DNA from: Bacillota bacterium
Lineage (GTDB): Bacteria; Bacillota; Clostridia; Acetivibrionales; DSM-2933
DNA: 64,000 nucleotides
Direction of reading: 5' to 3'
NCBI GenBank assembly: GCA_023430975.1
Contig: JAEYYB010000038.1
Coordinates: forward strand, 27,622 to 91,621
The position numbers were made by a program, and so were the translations under genes. Each line of letters begins with the position of its first letter. The stretch's first letter is position 1. Below, piece by piece: positions 25,372-34,066 of this stretch. Below the pieces are notes generated by a model, which made no database searches, had not been told where the DNA came from, and saw nothing but the letters and a program-made list of their open reading frames with translations.

Positions 25372-27600
25372 GTGGATGAATTAGTCATTATAGAAGGAAC
25401 TGTAGAGGATATAATATTTGCAAATGAAGCGAATGGATATACTGTTTGTGATGTTAAAGACAGTAAAGATTTAATTACTGCTGTGGGGTTTATGCCTTTT
25501 ATAAGTGTTGGAGAATCAATAAAAATAACGGGCAGATGGGTTGAACATCCCGATTATGGAGAGCAGTTCAAGGTTGAGTGCTATGAAAAGCTTTTGCCCA
25601 AAACCTCTGAAGCTATTGAAAGATATCTTGCTTCAGGGGTGCTAAAAGGGATTGGGCCTGCTACAGCTGCCAAAATCGTTAAGAAATTTGGAGAGGATAC
25701 TCTAAATATTATAGGTTTTAAACCTCAGCAGTTATCACTTATAAAAGGGATTAGCCTGGAGAAGGCTATTAAAATAGGACAAGCTTTCAATGAACAGCAA
25801 GGCCTTAGGAATGTTATGCTTTTTTTTCAAGAGTATGGCATAAGCCCTGTTCATTCAATGAAAATATATAAGGTCTTTGGAGACAGGGCTATTGATGAGA
25901 TAAAAGAAAACCCTTATAAGTTGTCTGAGCAGATATTTGGAATAACCTTTAAAATAGCCGACAAGCTGGCCATGAGCTTAGGAATAGATCCTATGTCGAT
26001 TTACAGGGTATGCAGCGGAATTAAGCATGTTTTGACCCTTTCTGCCACCAATGGTCACACATACCTTCCGGAAGAAAAACTGATGGAGATGACTTCACAG
26101 CTATTAGATGTTGAAATTGATCAAATAAAAGATGCTTGTATCAGACTCCTAATGGACAAGGCTATTTTTATGGATAAGGGATCGGATGGTAACAGGATAT
26201 ATCTAAGCACATTCTATAACGCAGAAGTCTCAGTTTGCAAAAAGCTTATTTTGCTCTCATCTGTTGAGTTTAATAACGATCCTGAGAAGCTGGAAAAGAG
26301 AATAATTGACATACAGGAAGAAGAAGGTATAGTCTTAGCGGAAAATCAGCTTTTGGCGGTAAAAGAGGCATTGACACACGGGGTGATTATAATTACCGGG
26401 GGACCTGGAACTGGTAAAACTACTATTATAAAAAGCATTATTAAACTGATGCAAAGTGAAGGCTATAATGTGGCTCTTACAGCACCTACTGGCAGGGCTG
26501 CAAAAAGAATGACCGAAACTACCGGGTTTGAAGCTAAAACTATCCATAGATTGCTTGAGATTGGCTATAATTCGGATAATGACGAAATGTTGTTCACAAA
26601 ATCCGATACAAATCCTATTGAGGCTGATGCCATTATAGTGGATGAGATGTCCATGGTTGATATAGTGCTTATGAATAGCCTCCTAAAAGCAGTTGAACCT
26701 GGTACAAGGCTGATACTGGTGGGAGATGTTGATCAACTGCCGTCAGTCGGAGCAGGCTGTGTATTGAAGGATATTATCGCCAGCGATATGATTAGGTTGG
26801 TGAGATTGACAGATATATTCAGACAGGCAGAAGAAAGTATGATAGTAGTTAATGCACACAGAATAAACAAAGGAGACATGCCTTATCTCAATGTTAAAGG
26901 CAAGGACTTCTTCTTTATGCCAAGAAATAATGGTGACCAAATTGTTTCTACTATTGCAGAGCTATGCTATAAAAGGCTTCCTGCAACATATGATTATGAT
27001 CCCATGAAGCAGATACAGGTCCTTACACCTACCAAAAAAGGACCAACAGGTGTATTGAACATGAATAAGGTGCTGCAAAAATACTTAAATCCTGAGGATA
27101 GATCAAAAAGGGAGAAGGCTTATAGAGACTTTGTTTTCCGTGAAGGCGACCGTGTTATGCAAATCAGGAATAATTATTCTTTAAGGTGGGAGAAAATTGG
27201 ACTGTTTTCTTCTGAGGGACAGGGTGTATTTAATGGGGATTCAGGAATTATTCATGAAATTGATAATGATGAGCATTTTATCAAGGTTGTTTTTGATGAT
27301 GATAAAATTGTAGAGTATGATTTCAGTATTTTGGATGAATTGGAACTGGCGTATACCATAACCATTCATAAAAGCCAGGGAAGTGAATTTCCTGCAGTTA
27401 TAATACCGCTATTTAACGGGCCGGAAATACTGCTTACAAGGAACCTTCTTTATACTGCAATAACAAGAGCTAAAGATATGGTTATTCTGGTAGGTTATGA
27501 GAGTATTCTAAAGCTTATGGTTAATAATTTAAGAGAGATGCAAAGATTTTCAAGCCTTTCGGAAAAGCTTATCAGCGGCTTTACCGGCATATGTCTTTAA
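25372..27600 (+). CDS. recD2: ATP-dependent RecD2-like DNA helicase
   Basis: This is a 742-residue protein of the RecD2 type. The N-terminal OB-like domain (residues 1-80) is followed by a helix-hairpin-helix unit (KGIGPATAAKIVKKFGEDTL). The SF1B motor shows Walker A TGGPGTGKTTIIKS, motif II VDEMSMVD, LVGDVDQLPSVGAG and the C-terminal motif TIHKSQGSEFPAVI. RecD2 helicases unwind DNA 5'-3' outside RecBCD and help repair and fork stability. The start is a GTG at 25372 with GAGGAG upstream. The gene lies directly before the comF-flagellar region. Confidence 0.93.
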   Translation: MDELVIIEGTVEDIIFANEANGYTVCDVKDSKDLITAVGFMPFISVGESIKITGRWVEHPDYGEQFKVECYEKLLPKTSEAIERYLASGVLKGIGPATAAKIVKKFGEDTLNIIGFKPQQLSLIKGISLEKAIKIGQAFNEQQGLRNVMLFFQEYGISPVHSMKIYKVFGDRAIDEIKENPYKLSEQIFGITFKIADKLAMSLGIDPMSIYRVCSGIKHVLTLSATNGHTYLPEEKLMEMTSQLLDVEIDQIKDACIRLLMDKAIFMDKGSDGNRIYLSTFYNAEVSVCKKLILLSSVEFNNDPEKLEKRIIDIQEEEGIVLAENQLLAVKEALTHGVIIITGGPGTGKTTIIKSIIKLMQSEGYNVALTAPTGRAAKRMTETTGFEAKTIHRLLEIGYNSDNDEMLFTKSDTNPIEADAIIVDEMSMVDIVLMNSLLKAVEPGTRLILVGDVDQLPSVGAGCVLKDIIASDMIRLVRLTDIFRQAEESMIVVNAHRINKGDMPYLNVKGKDFFFMPRNNGDQIVSTIAELCYKRLPATYDYDPMKQIQVLTPTKKGPTGVLNMNKVLQKYLNPEDRSKREKAYRDFVFREGDRVMQIRNNYSLRWEKIGLFSSEGQGVFNGDSGIIHEIDNDEHFIKVVFDDDKIVEYDFSILDELELAYTITIHKSQGSEFPAVIIPLFNGPEILLTRNLLYTAITRAKDMVILVGYESILKLMVNNLREMQRFSSLSEKLISGFTGICL

Positions 27601-27662
27601 CTTTTTTGTTCTAAAATTTCTTTAAAAATTAAAAATAGCATAAATTTTTAAAACAGCAGTTA

Positions 27663-27688
27663 TCAAATAAATAGGTTTATGCCGATAT
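27663..27688 (+). promoter_or_regulatory. Sigma-D (sigma-28) promoter candidate before comF-yvyF
   Basis: TCAA (27663-27666), 14 bases, then a perfect GCCGATAT (27681-27688). In Bacillus subtilis the comF-yvyF-flgM region is also read by sigma-D. Confidence 0.6.
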
Positions 27689-27811
27689 ATATTATGGAAT
27701 AACTAAAATATTACTTCTCATATTTTTGAAATAGCCTTAGTCAATACAAGAGCGAAATAGAAGAAGGTTATGTTTAAGGTATTCCAAGGAATGGCTAACC
27801 AGGGTGATCAT

Positions 27812-28477
27812 ATGCTGAAACAACTTATTAATCTGGTGTTTCCAATAAAATGTATTTTTTGCGGAGAATTATTGGGGTTTGACAATAAGGTTTCCATTTG
27901 CAATGAGTGTTATGGCAAGATACGCTTTTTAGATGACAGAGTCTATGAATTAGGACCTTTGTATTCATTTGATAACTGCATATGTCTTTGCGAGTATAGC
28001 GGCATAATAAAGGATGCAATAAAACGGTATAAATTTTACAATAAACCTGCATATTATCGGACTTTCGGCAAGCTATTGGCTGATAAGATCATGAGGGTTA
28101 CCACAGCTGACAAAATAGATATTATCATCAGTATACCGCTTAATAAGGATAGGCAAAATCAAAGAGGTTATAATCAATCTTATTTGATATCCAATTATAT
28201 AAGCAAGTTATTAAAAATTAGCGAGAAGTCTTATGCATTAGGGAAAGTTAGAAATACAGGTGTACAAAGTCTTATGAACAGGAATTTACGGGCTGCAAAT
28301 GTTGAAGGTGCTTATAAGGTTTTGTATCCTGAAAAAGTTAAAGGAAGAAGAGTATTTTTAATAGATGATATATTGACTACTGGAAGTACTCTATCGGAAT
28401 GCAGCAGAGTTTTGAAAGAGTCAGGTGCAGTTGAGGTTACAGCAGTTGCAATTGCTTCAGGTAGAAAGTTTATATGA
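27812..28477 (+). CDS. comF: ComF family phosphoribosyltransferase-like protein
   Basis: The protein of about 221 residues has an N-terminal four-Cys zinc finger (CIFCGELL and CNECYGKI), followed by the PRTase-like fold with IISIPLNKDRQNQRGYNQS and the PRPP-loop-like VFLIDDILTTGSTLSEC. ComFC homologues are needed for DNA uptake in natural transformation; the exact reaction is not settled. The start is the ATG at 27812 (AGGGTGAT upstream). An in-frame ATG at 27770 would add 14 residues not typical of the family. No comFA or comFB lies in the window. It is followed 15 bases later by yvyF. Confidence 0.85.
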   Translation: MLKQLINLVFPIKCIFCGELLGFDNKVSICNECYGKIRFLDDRVYELGPLYSFDNCICLCEYSGIIKDAIKRYKFYNKPAYYRTFGKLLADKIMRVTTADKIDIIISIPLNKDRQNQRGYNQSYLISNYISKLLKISEKSYALGKVRNTGVQSLMNRNLRAANVEGAYKVLYPEKVKGRRVFLIDDILTTGSTLSECSRVLKESGAVEVTAVAIASGRKFI

Positions 28478-28492
28478 ATGGAGGAGTTTAAT

Positions 28493-28915
28493 ATGCCTAA
28501 CATTAGAAATTGTAAAAGATGCGGACAAATTTTTAATTACCTTGGGAAATCAATTTGTCCCGATTGTATCAAGGTTGATGAAGAAGATTTCAAAAAGGTA
28601 AAGGAATATCTGTATAAATATCCTGGAACATCGATGTCAAAGGTTTCTGAAGATTTGGAAATAAGTATGCAGAAAATTACAAGGTATTTAAGGGAAGGCC
28701 GTCTGGAGATAGTTGGTGACGAAGCTAACATAGTACTATCATGTGAGGGCTGTGGTAAGTCAATTAGAACAGGACGATTTTGCGATGCTTGTGCAGGAGG
28801 ACTGACAAAGGATTTACAAAAAACAGCTTCCGAAATTAATGAAACTATTGCTTCCTCTTCAGGAAATAAAGGATTTGAATTAAGATTTTTAAATAAAGAT
28901 TCAAAAAATAAATAA
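28493..28915 (+). CDS. yvyF: Flagellar operon protein YvyF-like, zinc-finger protein
   Basis: This is a protein of about 140 residues (start at 28493, GGAGGAG upstream). An N-terminal zinc knuckle (NCKRCGQIF, CPDCIKV) is followed by a helix-turn-helix-like part (GTSMSKVSEDLEISMQKITRYLREGRLEI) and a second Cys cluster (CEGCGKSIRTGRFCDACAGG). It matches the firmicute flagellar operon protein found between comF and flgM; in B. subtilis YvyF affects flagellar gene expression. Its exact molecular role is not known. Confidence 0.82.
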   Translation: MPNIRNCKRCGQIFNYLGKSICPDCIKVDEEDFKKVKEYLYKYPGTSMSKVSEDLEISMQKITRYLREGRLEIVGDEANIVLSCEGCGKSIRTGRFCDACAGGLTKDLQKTASEINETIASSSGNKGFELRFLNKDSKNK

Positions 28916-28940
28916 AAAACCCAATTTTTATAAAAAAGTG

Positions 28941-28968
28941 TAAAGTATAATAAAAATGAAACCGATAA
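28941..28968 (+). promoter_or_regulatory. Possible second sigma-D promoter upstream of flgM
   Basis: TAAA (28941-28944), 16 bases, then ACCGATAA (28961-28968). Weaker than the downstream candidate because the first base of the -10 is A instead of G. Confidence 0.45.
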
Positions 28969-29005
28969 ATTTATTGAACAGGTAATTATGGTAAAAATAG
29001 AACTA

Positions 29006-29032
29006 TAAATAATATTTGTGAAGTGCCGATAT
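29006..29032 (+). promoter_or_regulatory. Sigma-D (sigma-28) promoter of the flgM operon
   Basis: A perfect TAAA (29006-29009), 15 bases, then a perfect GCCGATAT (29025-29032), 220 bases upstream of flgM. The rest of the 28916-29252 gap is AT-rich with no further gene that I can support. Confidence 0.8.
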
Positions 29033-29252
29033 AAATAATAAGAGATAGATTTTTGTGTATTTAGATGATGCTTTGATATGGAAATATGTTAATATTATAT
29101 GTAGGGGATTAACAAAATTCTTCAGGAATCCCAGAAATATACAAGTTATATTATATGATTAAATATATTTGTGAGACAAATGAAAATTAGAATTTATATA
29201 ATTTTATATAAATAAAAGTAAACATTTTAAATTTTAAAGGTAGGTGGTAATT

Positions 29253-29540
29253 ATGAGAATTAATGGAGATATTTCAAAAGTCTCCGGGATCTACAGCAAG
29301 AACAAAAATGCGGGCTTGGTTGATAAGACAGAATCTACTACAACTAAAAAGGATATTATATCAATATCCAATCAGGCAAAGGATTTTCAAACTGCAATGA
29401 AAACTTTAAAGGACATTCCTGATGTAAGACTTGATAAGGTCAGCAGTATACAGGATAAGTACGATAAAGGAGAATACAAAGTAAGCAGTGATGATCTGGC
29501 AGATAAGTTGATTAATTCAATAAAAGATAAAAATAAGTAA
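29253..29540 (+). CDS. flgM: Anti-sigma-D factor FlgM
   Basis: The 95-residue product begins MRINGDISKVSGIYSKN and has the conserved C-terminal sigma-binding part: DIISISNQAKDFQTAMKTL, then VRLDKVSSIQDKYDKGEYKV and ADKLINSI. FlgM holds sigma-D inactive until the hook-basal body is complete. The start at 29253 is preceded by AGGTGG. A sigma-D promoter drives its own operon, giving negative feedback. A perfect 12-bp hairpin lies between it and flgN. Confidence 0.93.
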   Translation: MRINGDISKVSGIYSKNKNAGLVDKTESTTTKKDIISISNQAKDFQTAMKTLKDIPDVRLDKVSSIQDKYDKGEYKVSSDDLADKLINSIKDKNK

Positions 29541-29562
29541 TAGTAACGGTCTTGACTAAAAT

Positions 29563-29588
29563 TTTGCGGGATATTTATATCCCGCAAA
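29563..29588 (+). promoter_or_regulatory. Perfect 12-bp hairpin between flgM and flgN
   Basis: TTTGCGGGATAT (29563-29574) and ATATCCCGCAAA (29577-29588) are exact complements around a two-base loop. There is no T-tract, so it is more likely an mRNA processing or stability element or an attenuator within the operon than a full terminator. Confidence 0.65.
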
Positions 29589-29645
29589 TATTGCTATAAG
29601 GAGAAAAAAACTTATGTATTGGAATTTATGGTGGGGGTGGTAATT

Positions 29646-30143
29646 TTGGATAAGCTTTTTGATGAATTGATAAATGTTCTAGATGAGGAATTTAACGTAT
29701 ATAGTGATATTTATAAAATATCAAAAGAAAAAACCGCAGTTATAGTTGATGGAAATATAGACGAGCTTGAGAAAATGGTTCAGGCGGAGCAGAAATTAAT
29801 AATTAAGGTTACCCAAATCGAGAACGAGAGGGAAATTATAACATACAAGTTATCCAAGATTTTACAAATGAAACCGGATGAAATAACTTTATCAGCACTC
29901 ATAGACAATGCAGAGGAGCCGAAAAAGGATAGACTAATGAAACAGCAGCAAGGATTAAATAAACTTGTTTCAGAGCTTGTTGAACTCAACGATTTAAATT
30001 CCAGGCTTATTAGAAATTCATTGGATTATATAAATTTTTCAATAAATCTTTGTTCGGCTTCAGAGAGCCAGGATAACAATTACGGTATTGACGCTGAAAA
30101 GTCAAATGTCAAGACGGAAAGCAGATTTGACTTAAAAATATAG
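29646..30143 (+). CDS. flgN: Flagellar export chaperone FlgN-like
   Basis: This is a protein of about 165 residues, mostly helical coiled coil: LDKLFDELINVLDEEFNVY, IDELEKMVQAEQKLI, and a C-terminal helix SRLIRNSLDYINFSINL that fits the FlgK/FlgL-binding end of FlgN. FlgN escorts hook-associated proteins to the export gate. The start is taken as TTG at 29646 because GGGGGTGG lies just upstream; the earlier in-frame TTG at 29619 has no ribosome site. It sits between flgM and flgK as in Bacillus. Confidence 0.85.
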   Translation: MDKLFDELINVLDEEFNVYSDIYKISKEKTAVIVDGNIDELEKMVQAEQKLIIKVTQIENEREIITYKLSKILQMKPDEITLSALIDNAEEPKKDRLMKQQQGLNKLVSELVELNDLNSRLIRNSLDYINFSINLCSASESQDNNYGIDAEKSNVKTESRFDLKI

Positions 30144-30186
30144 GGATAAGGAATGACTAAATGAAAGATAGCGAGGGGTGTAACAG

Positions 30187-32256
30187 ATGGGTGTAGGTTT
30201 TGCCAGTATTGAAATTGCCAGATCCGGCCTTTATGTCAATGAAAGAGGATTGTCCGTTACAGGACATAATATATCCAATGTAAATACCGTGGGGTATTCA
30301 AGACAGCAAGCTGTACTAAAGGATTCATTGTACTATCGGGAAAACGGTTATGATATTGGGTTGGGTGCGGGCATTCAAAAAACAAGACAAATCAGGCATT
30401 CGTTTTTGGACAATATATACAGGATGGAAAGTGAGAGCCTTGGCTATTGGGAAACAAGGGAAAGAACGTTTAACGATATACAGGCAATATTGGGTGAACC
30501 GATGAATGAAGGTCTTCAATCTGTAATGGATGGATACTGGAACTCATGGCATGAACTTTCAAAAGATCCTGAGAGTCTTACAACAAGGGCTCTTGTACGC
30601 CAAAGAGGTGAATCTTTGGTTCAATACATAAACCATCTGGGAAGTCAGTTTGACAAGCTCCAATCGGATCTGGACTCAGAGCTGAGGACAAAAGTGGATG
30701 AGATTAATGGCATAACAAAGAATATATCTGAACTGAACATCAAGATAGTATCGGTGGAAACTGCCGGTGAAAGTGCTAATGACTTGAGGGACCAAAGAAA
30801 TGTCTTGCTGGACAGAATTTCAAAGCTGGCTGATTGTGTTATCAATGAAGCCCAGGATGGGCAGGTAGAGGTTTCCATAGGGGGATATTTTCTGGTCACT
30901 CGGGGTAGCAGTGAGAGATTAAAAACAGTTGAGAATGAAGCAGGTAGCATGTTCTCTGCTGTTGCACTTGAAAGAACGGGTGAATTGGTTCCCATAAAAA
31001 ATGGCATCTTAAAAGGACTAATGGAAGCCAGGGGGGAAGTATTAGGCACAAGAGGCAGTTTTGGCAATGGGTGTCCAAATGACAAGATTGACCTGGTATT
31101 TGCATTTAATACTGACGATAGTGCAGCAAGAAGAGACGAGTTATATCAAAATATTGATAAGATTGTAAAAGATTACACAAGCAGGGGTATAGGAGTGAGA
31201 CTGGGGTATGTAACCTTTGACAGTAGTGGAATTACTGCACCAACCACATTTGTAGATTCCTCTCTTGACACAAATGGAGTTTATGTACCGGATATTAGTT
31301 CTTTCAAAGATCAGATCGGTAATTCTGCATTGGGAACAGGTATAAGTTTTAACAATATCATCGCAACGGGTACAGCATTACCTGCACTTCAGGATGCGGA
31401 AAATGCTGCAAACGATGCGGATGCCCTTACGGAATGGAGAAATGTGTCAAGGCAAATTATTGTATATTCCAATAATTCAATAGATACAACTGGATTAAAT
31501 ACTTTGGGAACTCAATTTAAAAATAATAGAATAAATACTACGATAATATCCGATATATCAAATAAGATTGCATTAAAAAGTTTTACCGATGCCAGCGGAG
31601 CAAAGTTCATCGATAATGCAGCTTCTGATTCCAGTATAATTGACAGTGTTTCGGAAAGTGTAAGAAACAGCATCTATGGAAATATAATTGAATCAAATGA
31701 CATATTATCAAATATCAAAAATAGGATAAATCTAATGGTTAATGCTTTGGCCAGGGAAGTAAACAGTATTCACAGGAGCGGTTGCAATTTAAACGGAACC
31801 GATGGAATAGATTTCTTTGTGCCGATAAATCCGAATTATCCTATGCAAATGGGAAACATAATGATAAATCCCAAGCTTTCAGACCTTAAGAATATTGTTA
31901 CTTCAGTAAACGGATCGGTAGGAGACAACACAGTGGCAACTGCTATTTATGAATTAAGACATAAAGCTATTATGGGAAATTCATCCAATATCCAGAATTT
32001 TGATGATTTTTATCGATCTGTAATTGGTGATATAGGCAATGGAGGTTCGGAAGCTCAGACTGTGTCTAACGGACAGACAACACTTGTAAATTCGGCAGAC
32101 AATGCAAGACAGTCTATTGCAAGTGTTTCCATGGATGAAGAAATGACAAACATGATGAAATATCAGTTTGCATATAATGCAGCAGCAAGGGTTTTAAATG
32201 TATTTGATGAAATGTTTGAGTCAATAGTCAACAAAATGGGGCTTGTTGGAAGATAG
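30187..32256 (+). CDS. flgK: Hook-associated protein FlgK, copy 1, with internal vWA-like domain
   Basis: The 689-residue protein has normal FlgK ends. The N-terminal D0/D1 part is FASIEIARSGLYVNERGLS, NISNVNTVGYSRQQAVL, NDLRDQRNVLLDRIS. The C-terminus is SMDEEMTNMMKYQFAYNAAARVL and ends in MGLVGR. Between about residues 300 and 490 sits an insertion that reads like a von Willebrand factor A domain: KIDLVFAFNTDDSAARRDEL, VRLGYVTFDSSG, SRQIIVYSNNSIDTTGLN, INTTIISDIS and KSFTDASGAKFIDNA. The metal site DxSxS is degenerate (NTDDS). FlgK joins hook and filament and is exported by the flagellar type III system. A second, more standard flgK follows. Confidence 0.88.
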   Translation: MGVGFASIEIARSGLYVNERGLSVTGHNISNVNTVGYSRQQAVLKDSLYYRENGYDIGLGAGIQKTRQIRHSFLDNIYRMESESLGYWETRERTFNDIQAILGEPMNEGLQSVMDGYWNSWHELSKDPESLTTRALVRQRGESLVQYINHLGSQFDKLQSDLDSELRTKVDEINGITKNISELNIKIVSVETAGESANDLRDQRNVLLDRISKLADCVINEAQDGQVEVSIGGYFLVTRGSSERLKTVENEAGSMFSAVALERTGELVPIKNGILKGLMEARGEVLGTRGSFGNGCPNDKIDLVFAFNTDDSAARRDELYQNIDKIVKDYTSRGIGVRLGYVTFDSSGITAPTTFVDSSLDTNGVYVPDISSFKDQIGNSALGTGISFNNIIATGTALPALQDAENAANDADALTEWRNVSRQIIVYSNNSIDTTGLNTLGTQFKNNRINTTIISDISNKIALKSFTDASGAKFIDNAASDSSIIDSVSESVRNSIYGNIIESNDILSNIKNRINLMVNALAREVNSIHRSGCNLNGTDGIDFFVPINPNYPMQMGNIMINPKLSDLKNIVTSVNGSVGDNTVATAIYELRHKAIMGNSSNIQNFDDFYRSVIGDIGNGGSEAQTVSNGQTTLVNSADNARQSIASVSMDEEMTNMMKYQFAYNAAARVLNVFDEMFESIVNKMGLVGR

Positions 32257-32364
32257 GTCTAAGTCATGTTGAAAATATAACTTCTCCTATAATTTCGCTT
32301 TCGTGTTCACTTAATTCGTGAACACACGCTCTAAAAGGGGAAGAAATATTTCATTCATGACTAA
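32257..32364. repeat. Palindromic repeat, family A, copy 4 (between the two flgK genes)
   Basis: AAGTCATGTTGAAAATATAA on the left pairs with AAATATTTCATTCATGACT on the right. The second stem is ACTTCTCC/GGGGAAG. The core hairpin GTGTTCAC..GTGAACAC lies at about 32302-32324. It starts right after the flgK1 stop and ends 25 bases before flgK2, so it can form a large structure in the middle of the flgM-flgL transcript. Confidence 0.78.
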
Positions 32365-32389
32365 AGTAATTGTCAGGAGGAAAGTGGAT

Positions 32390-34057
32390 ATGGGGTCTTC
32401 GTTTTTTGGTCTTAATGTGGCATCAAACGGGTTATATACAGCCCAGAGAGGGCTTGATGTTGTAAACCACAATATAAACAATGTAAATACTCCGGGATAT
32501 TCAAGGCAGATGTCTGTACAGGCGGCCTTACCTGCCATGTCGCTGCTTGATGGTACCGGTATGATAGGTACAGGGTCACAGTCAGTTTCAGTTGACAGGA
32601 TTCATGATGATTATCTTGACTTCAAATACTGGAGTGAAAGTGATACATATGGAGAATGGGATGTTAAATCGACTCTGCTCTCAGAAATAGAAAAAACCTT
32701 CAATGAACCTTCAGATAGCGGCTTTAATGTGATAATAAACAATTATTTTACAGCTGTTCAGGAGTTGTCTAAAGACCCAAGCAGTTTAGCTGCAAGAAAT
32801 CTTTTAATAGGTGAGGGAGTTACCCTTACTAAATATTTTAATTCCATTGCGGTTCATTTGGAAAAGCTCCAATCAGATATTAACTACAATATAAAGTTAA
32901 AAGTTGATGAAGTAAATTCGTATGCCAAACAGATACAACAGCTCAATAAACAGATATTTTCTGCTGAGATCGATAATAACAAGGCAAATGATTTAAGGGA
33001 TCAAAGAACTTATCTGGTGGACAAGCTCTCCAAAATCGTGAATATACAGGCAAATGAAGTTACTGTAGGGGTACTTCCAAACGGTCAGCCGGAAAAACAC
33101 TTTGTAATAACCATAAGTGGAAAGGCGTTAGTCGATCATTACGACATATCACCAATAAAGGTAGAGCAGCGGGAGAATAAGCTCAATGTGGATGAAGATA
33201 TAGAAAACCTCTATGATGTATCATGGGAAGATGGCAACTCGTTGGAAATAGAGAGCGGTGAATTGAAGGGCTATATTGATATGAGGGATGGAAACGAAGG
33301 TGTTGATCAAGGAAATGGAGCATCTCCCAATTATAAAGGTGTACCCTATTATATAAATAAGCTTAATGAATTCGTACGCAAGTTTGCTCTTGCAATGAAT
33401 GAAGGCATAACAGTTTATGAAGATGATTCAAACAATATGGTCTATACTAAGACTACTTCAGGACATGCAGATGGGTATGGATTAATAAAACCCGGTGATA
33501 CTGTTAGCTCTTCAGGAATAAGATTTTTTACAATGACAGGCTGGTCCCCAATACAAAATTCCAAATCCGAGCTGTATACTTCTGAATTTATTGGAAGTGC
33601 ACAAACTGTAGATGATATAGGAAATGCATATAACAAATTGACTGCTAAGAACTTTTCGGTCAGTGCGGATCTTATTCATGATAAAAGCGGTGAGTATAAT
33701 ATTGCTGCATCTTCCATATCAGGGCTCTCTGAGGATGGAACAAATCTCTTGAATCTTATAGATATGAGACATAATGGACACCTTTTTGTGGAAGGTGCAC
33801 CGGAGGACTTTATGAAGTCGTTGATATCCACACTAGGTATTGATACCCAACAGGCAAAGCAGTTTTCAATAACACAGGATGTAATAATCAACCAGATAGC
33901 CAACAGAAGGTTATCGGTTCAAGGTGTATCCTTAAATGAAGAGATGACCAACATGGTTAAGTATCAGCATGCCTATACTGCTGCAGCGAAAATGATTTCT
34001 ACGTTGAGCGAGATATATGATACTTTGGTAAACCGTGTCGGAATATCAGGAAGGTAG
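32390..34057 (+). CDS. flgK: Hook-associated protein FlgK, copy 2
   Basis: This is a 555-residue FlgK of ordinary layout: FFGLNVASNGLYTAQRGLDV, HNINNVNTPGYSRQMSVQA, NDLRDQRTYLVDKLSK, LKGYIDMRDG, PYYINKLNEFVRKFALAMNE, and the end VSLNEEMTNMVKYQHAYTAA. It lacks the vWA-like insertion of copy 1. The start at 32390 has AGGAGG upstream; an in-frame ATG at 32318 lies in the palindrome and is not credible. Two FlgK types in tandem suggest either a mixed hook-filament junction or two alternative junctions. Confidence 0.92.
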   Translation: MGSSFFGLNVASNGLYTAQRGLDVVNHNINNVNTPGYSRQMSVQAALPAMSLLDGTGMIGTGSQSVSVDRIHDDYLDFKYWSESDTYGEWDVKSTLLSEIEKTFNEPSDSGFNVIINNYFTAVQELSKDPSSLAARNLLIGEGVTLTKYFNSIAVHLEKLQSDINYNIKLKVDEVNSYAKQIQQLNKQIFSAEIDNNKANDLRDQRTYLVDKLSKIVNIQANEVTVGVLPNGQPEKHFVITISGKALVDHYDISPIKVEQRENKLNVDEDIENLYDVSWEDGNSLEIESGELKGYIDMRDGNEGVDQGNGASPNYKGVPYYINKLNEFVRKFALAMNEGITVYEDDSNNMVYTKTTSGHADGYGLIKPGDTVSSSGIRFFTMTGWSPIQNSKSELYTSEFIGSAQTVDDIGNAYNKLTAKNFSVSADLIHDKSGEYNIAASSISGLSEDGTNLLNLIDMRHNGHLFVEGAPEDFMKSLISTLGIDTQQAKQFSITQDVIINQIANRRLSVQGVSLNEEMTNMVKYQHAYTAAAKMISTLSEIYDTLVNRVGISGR

Positions 34058-34066
34058 GGAAATTAA

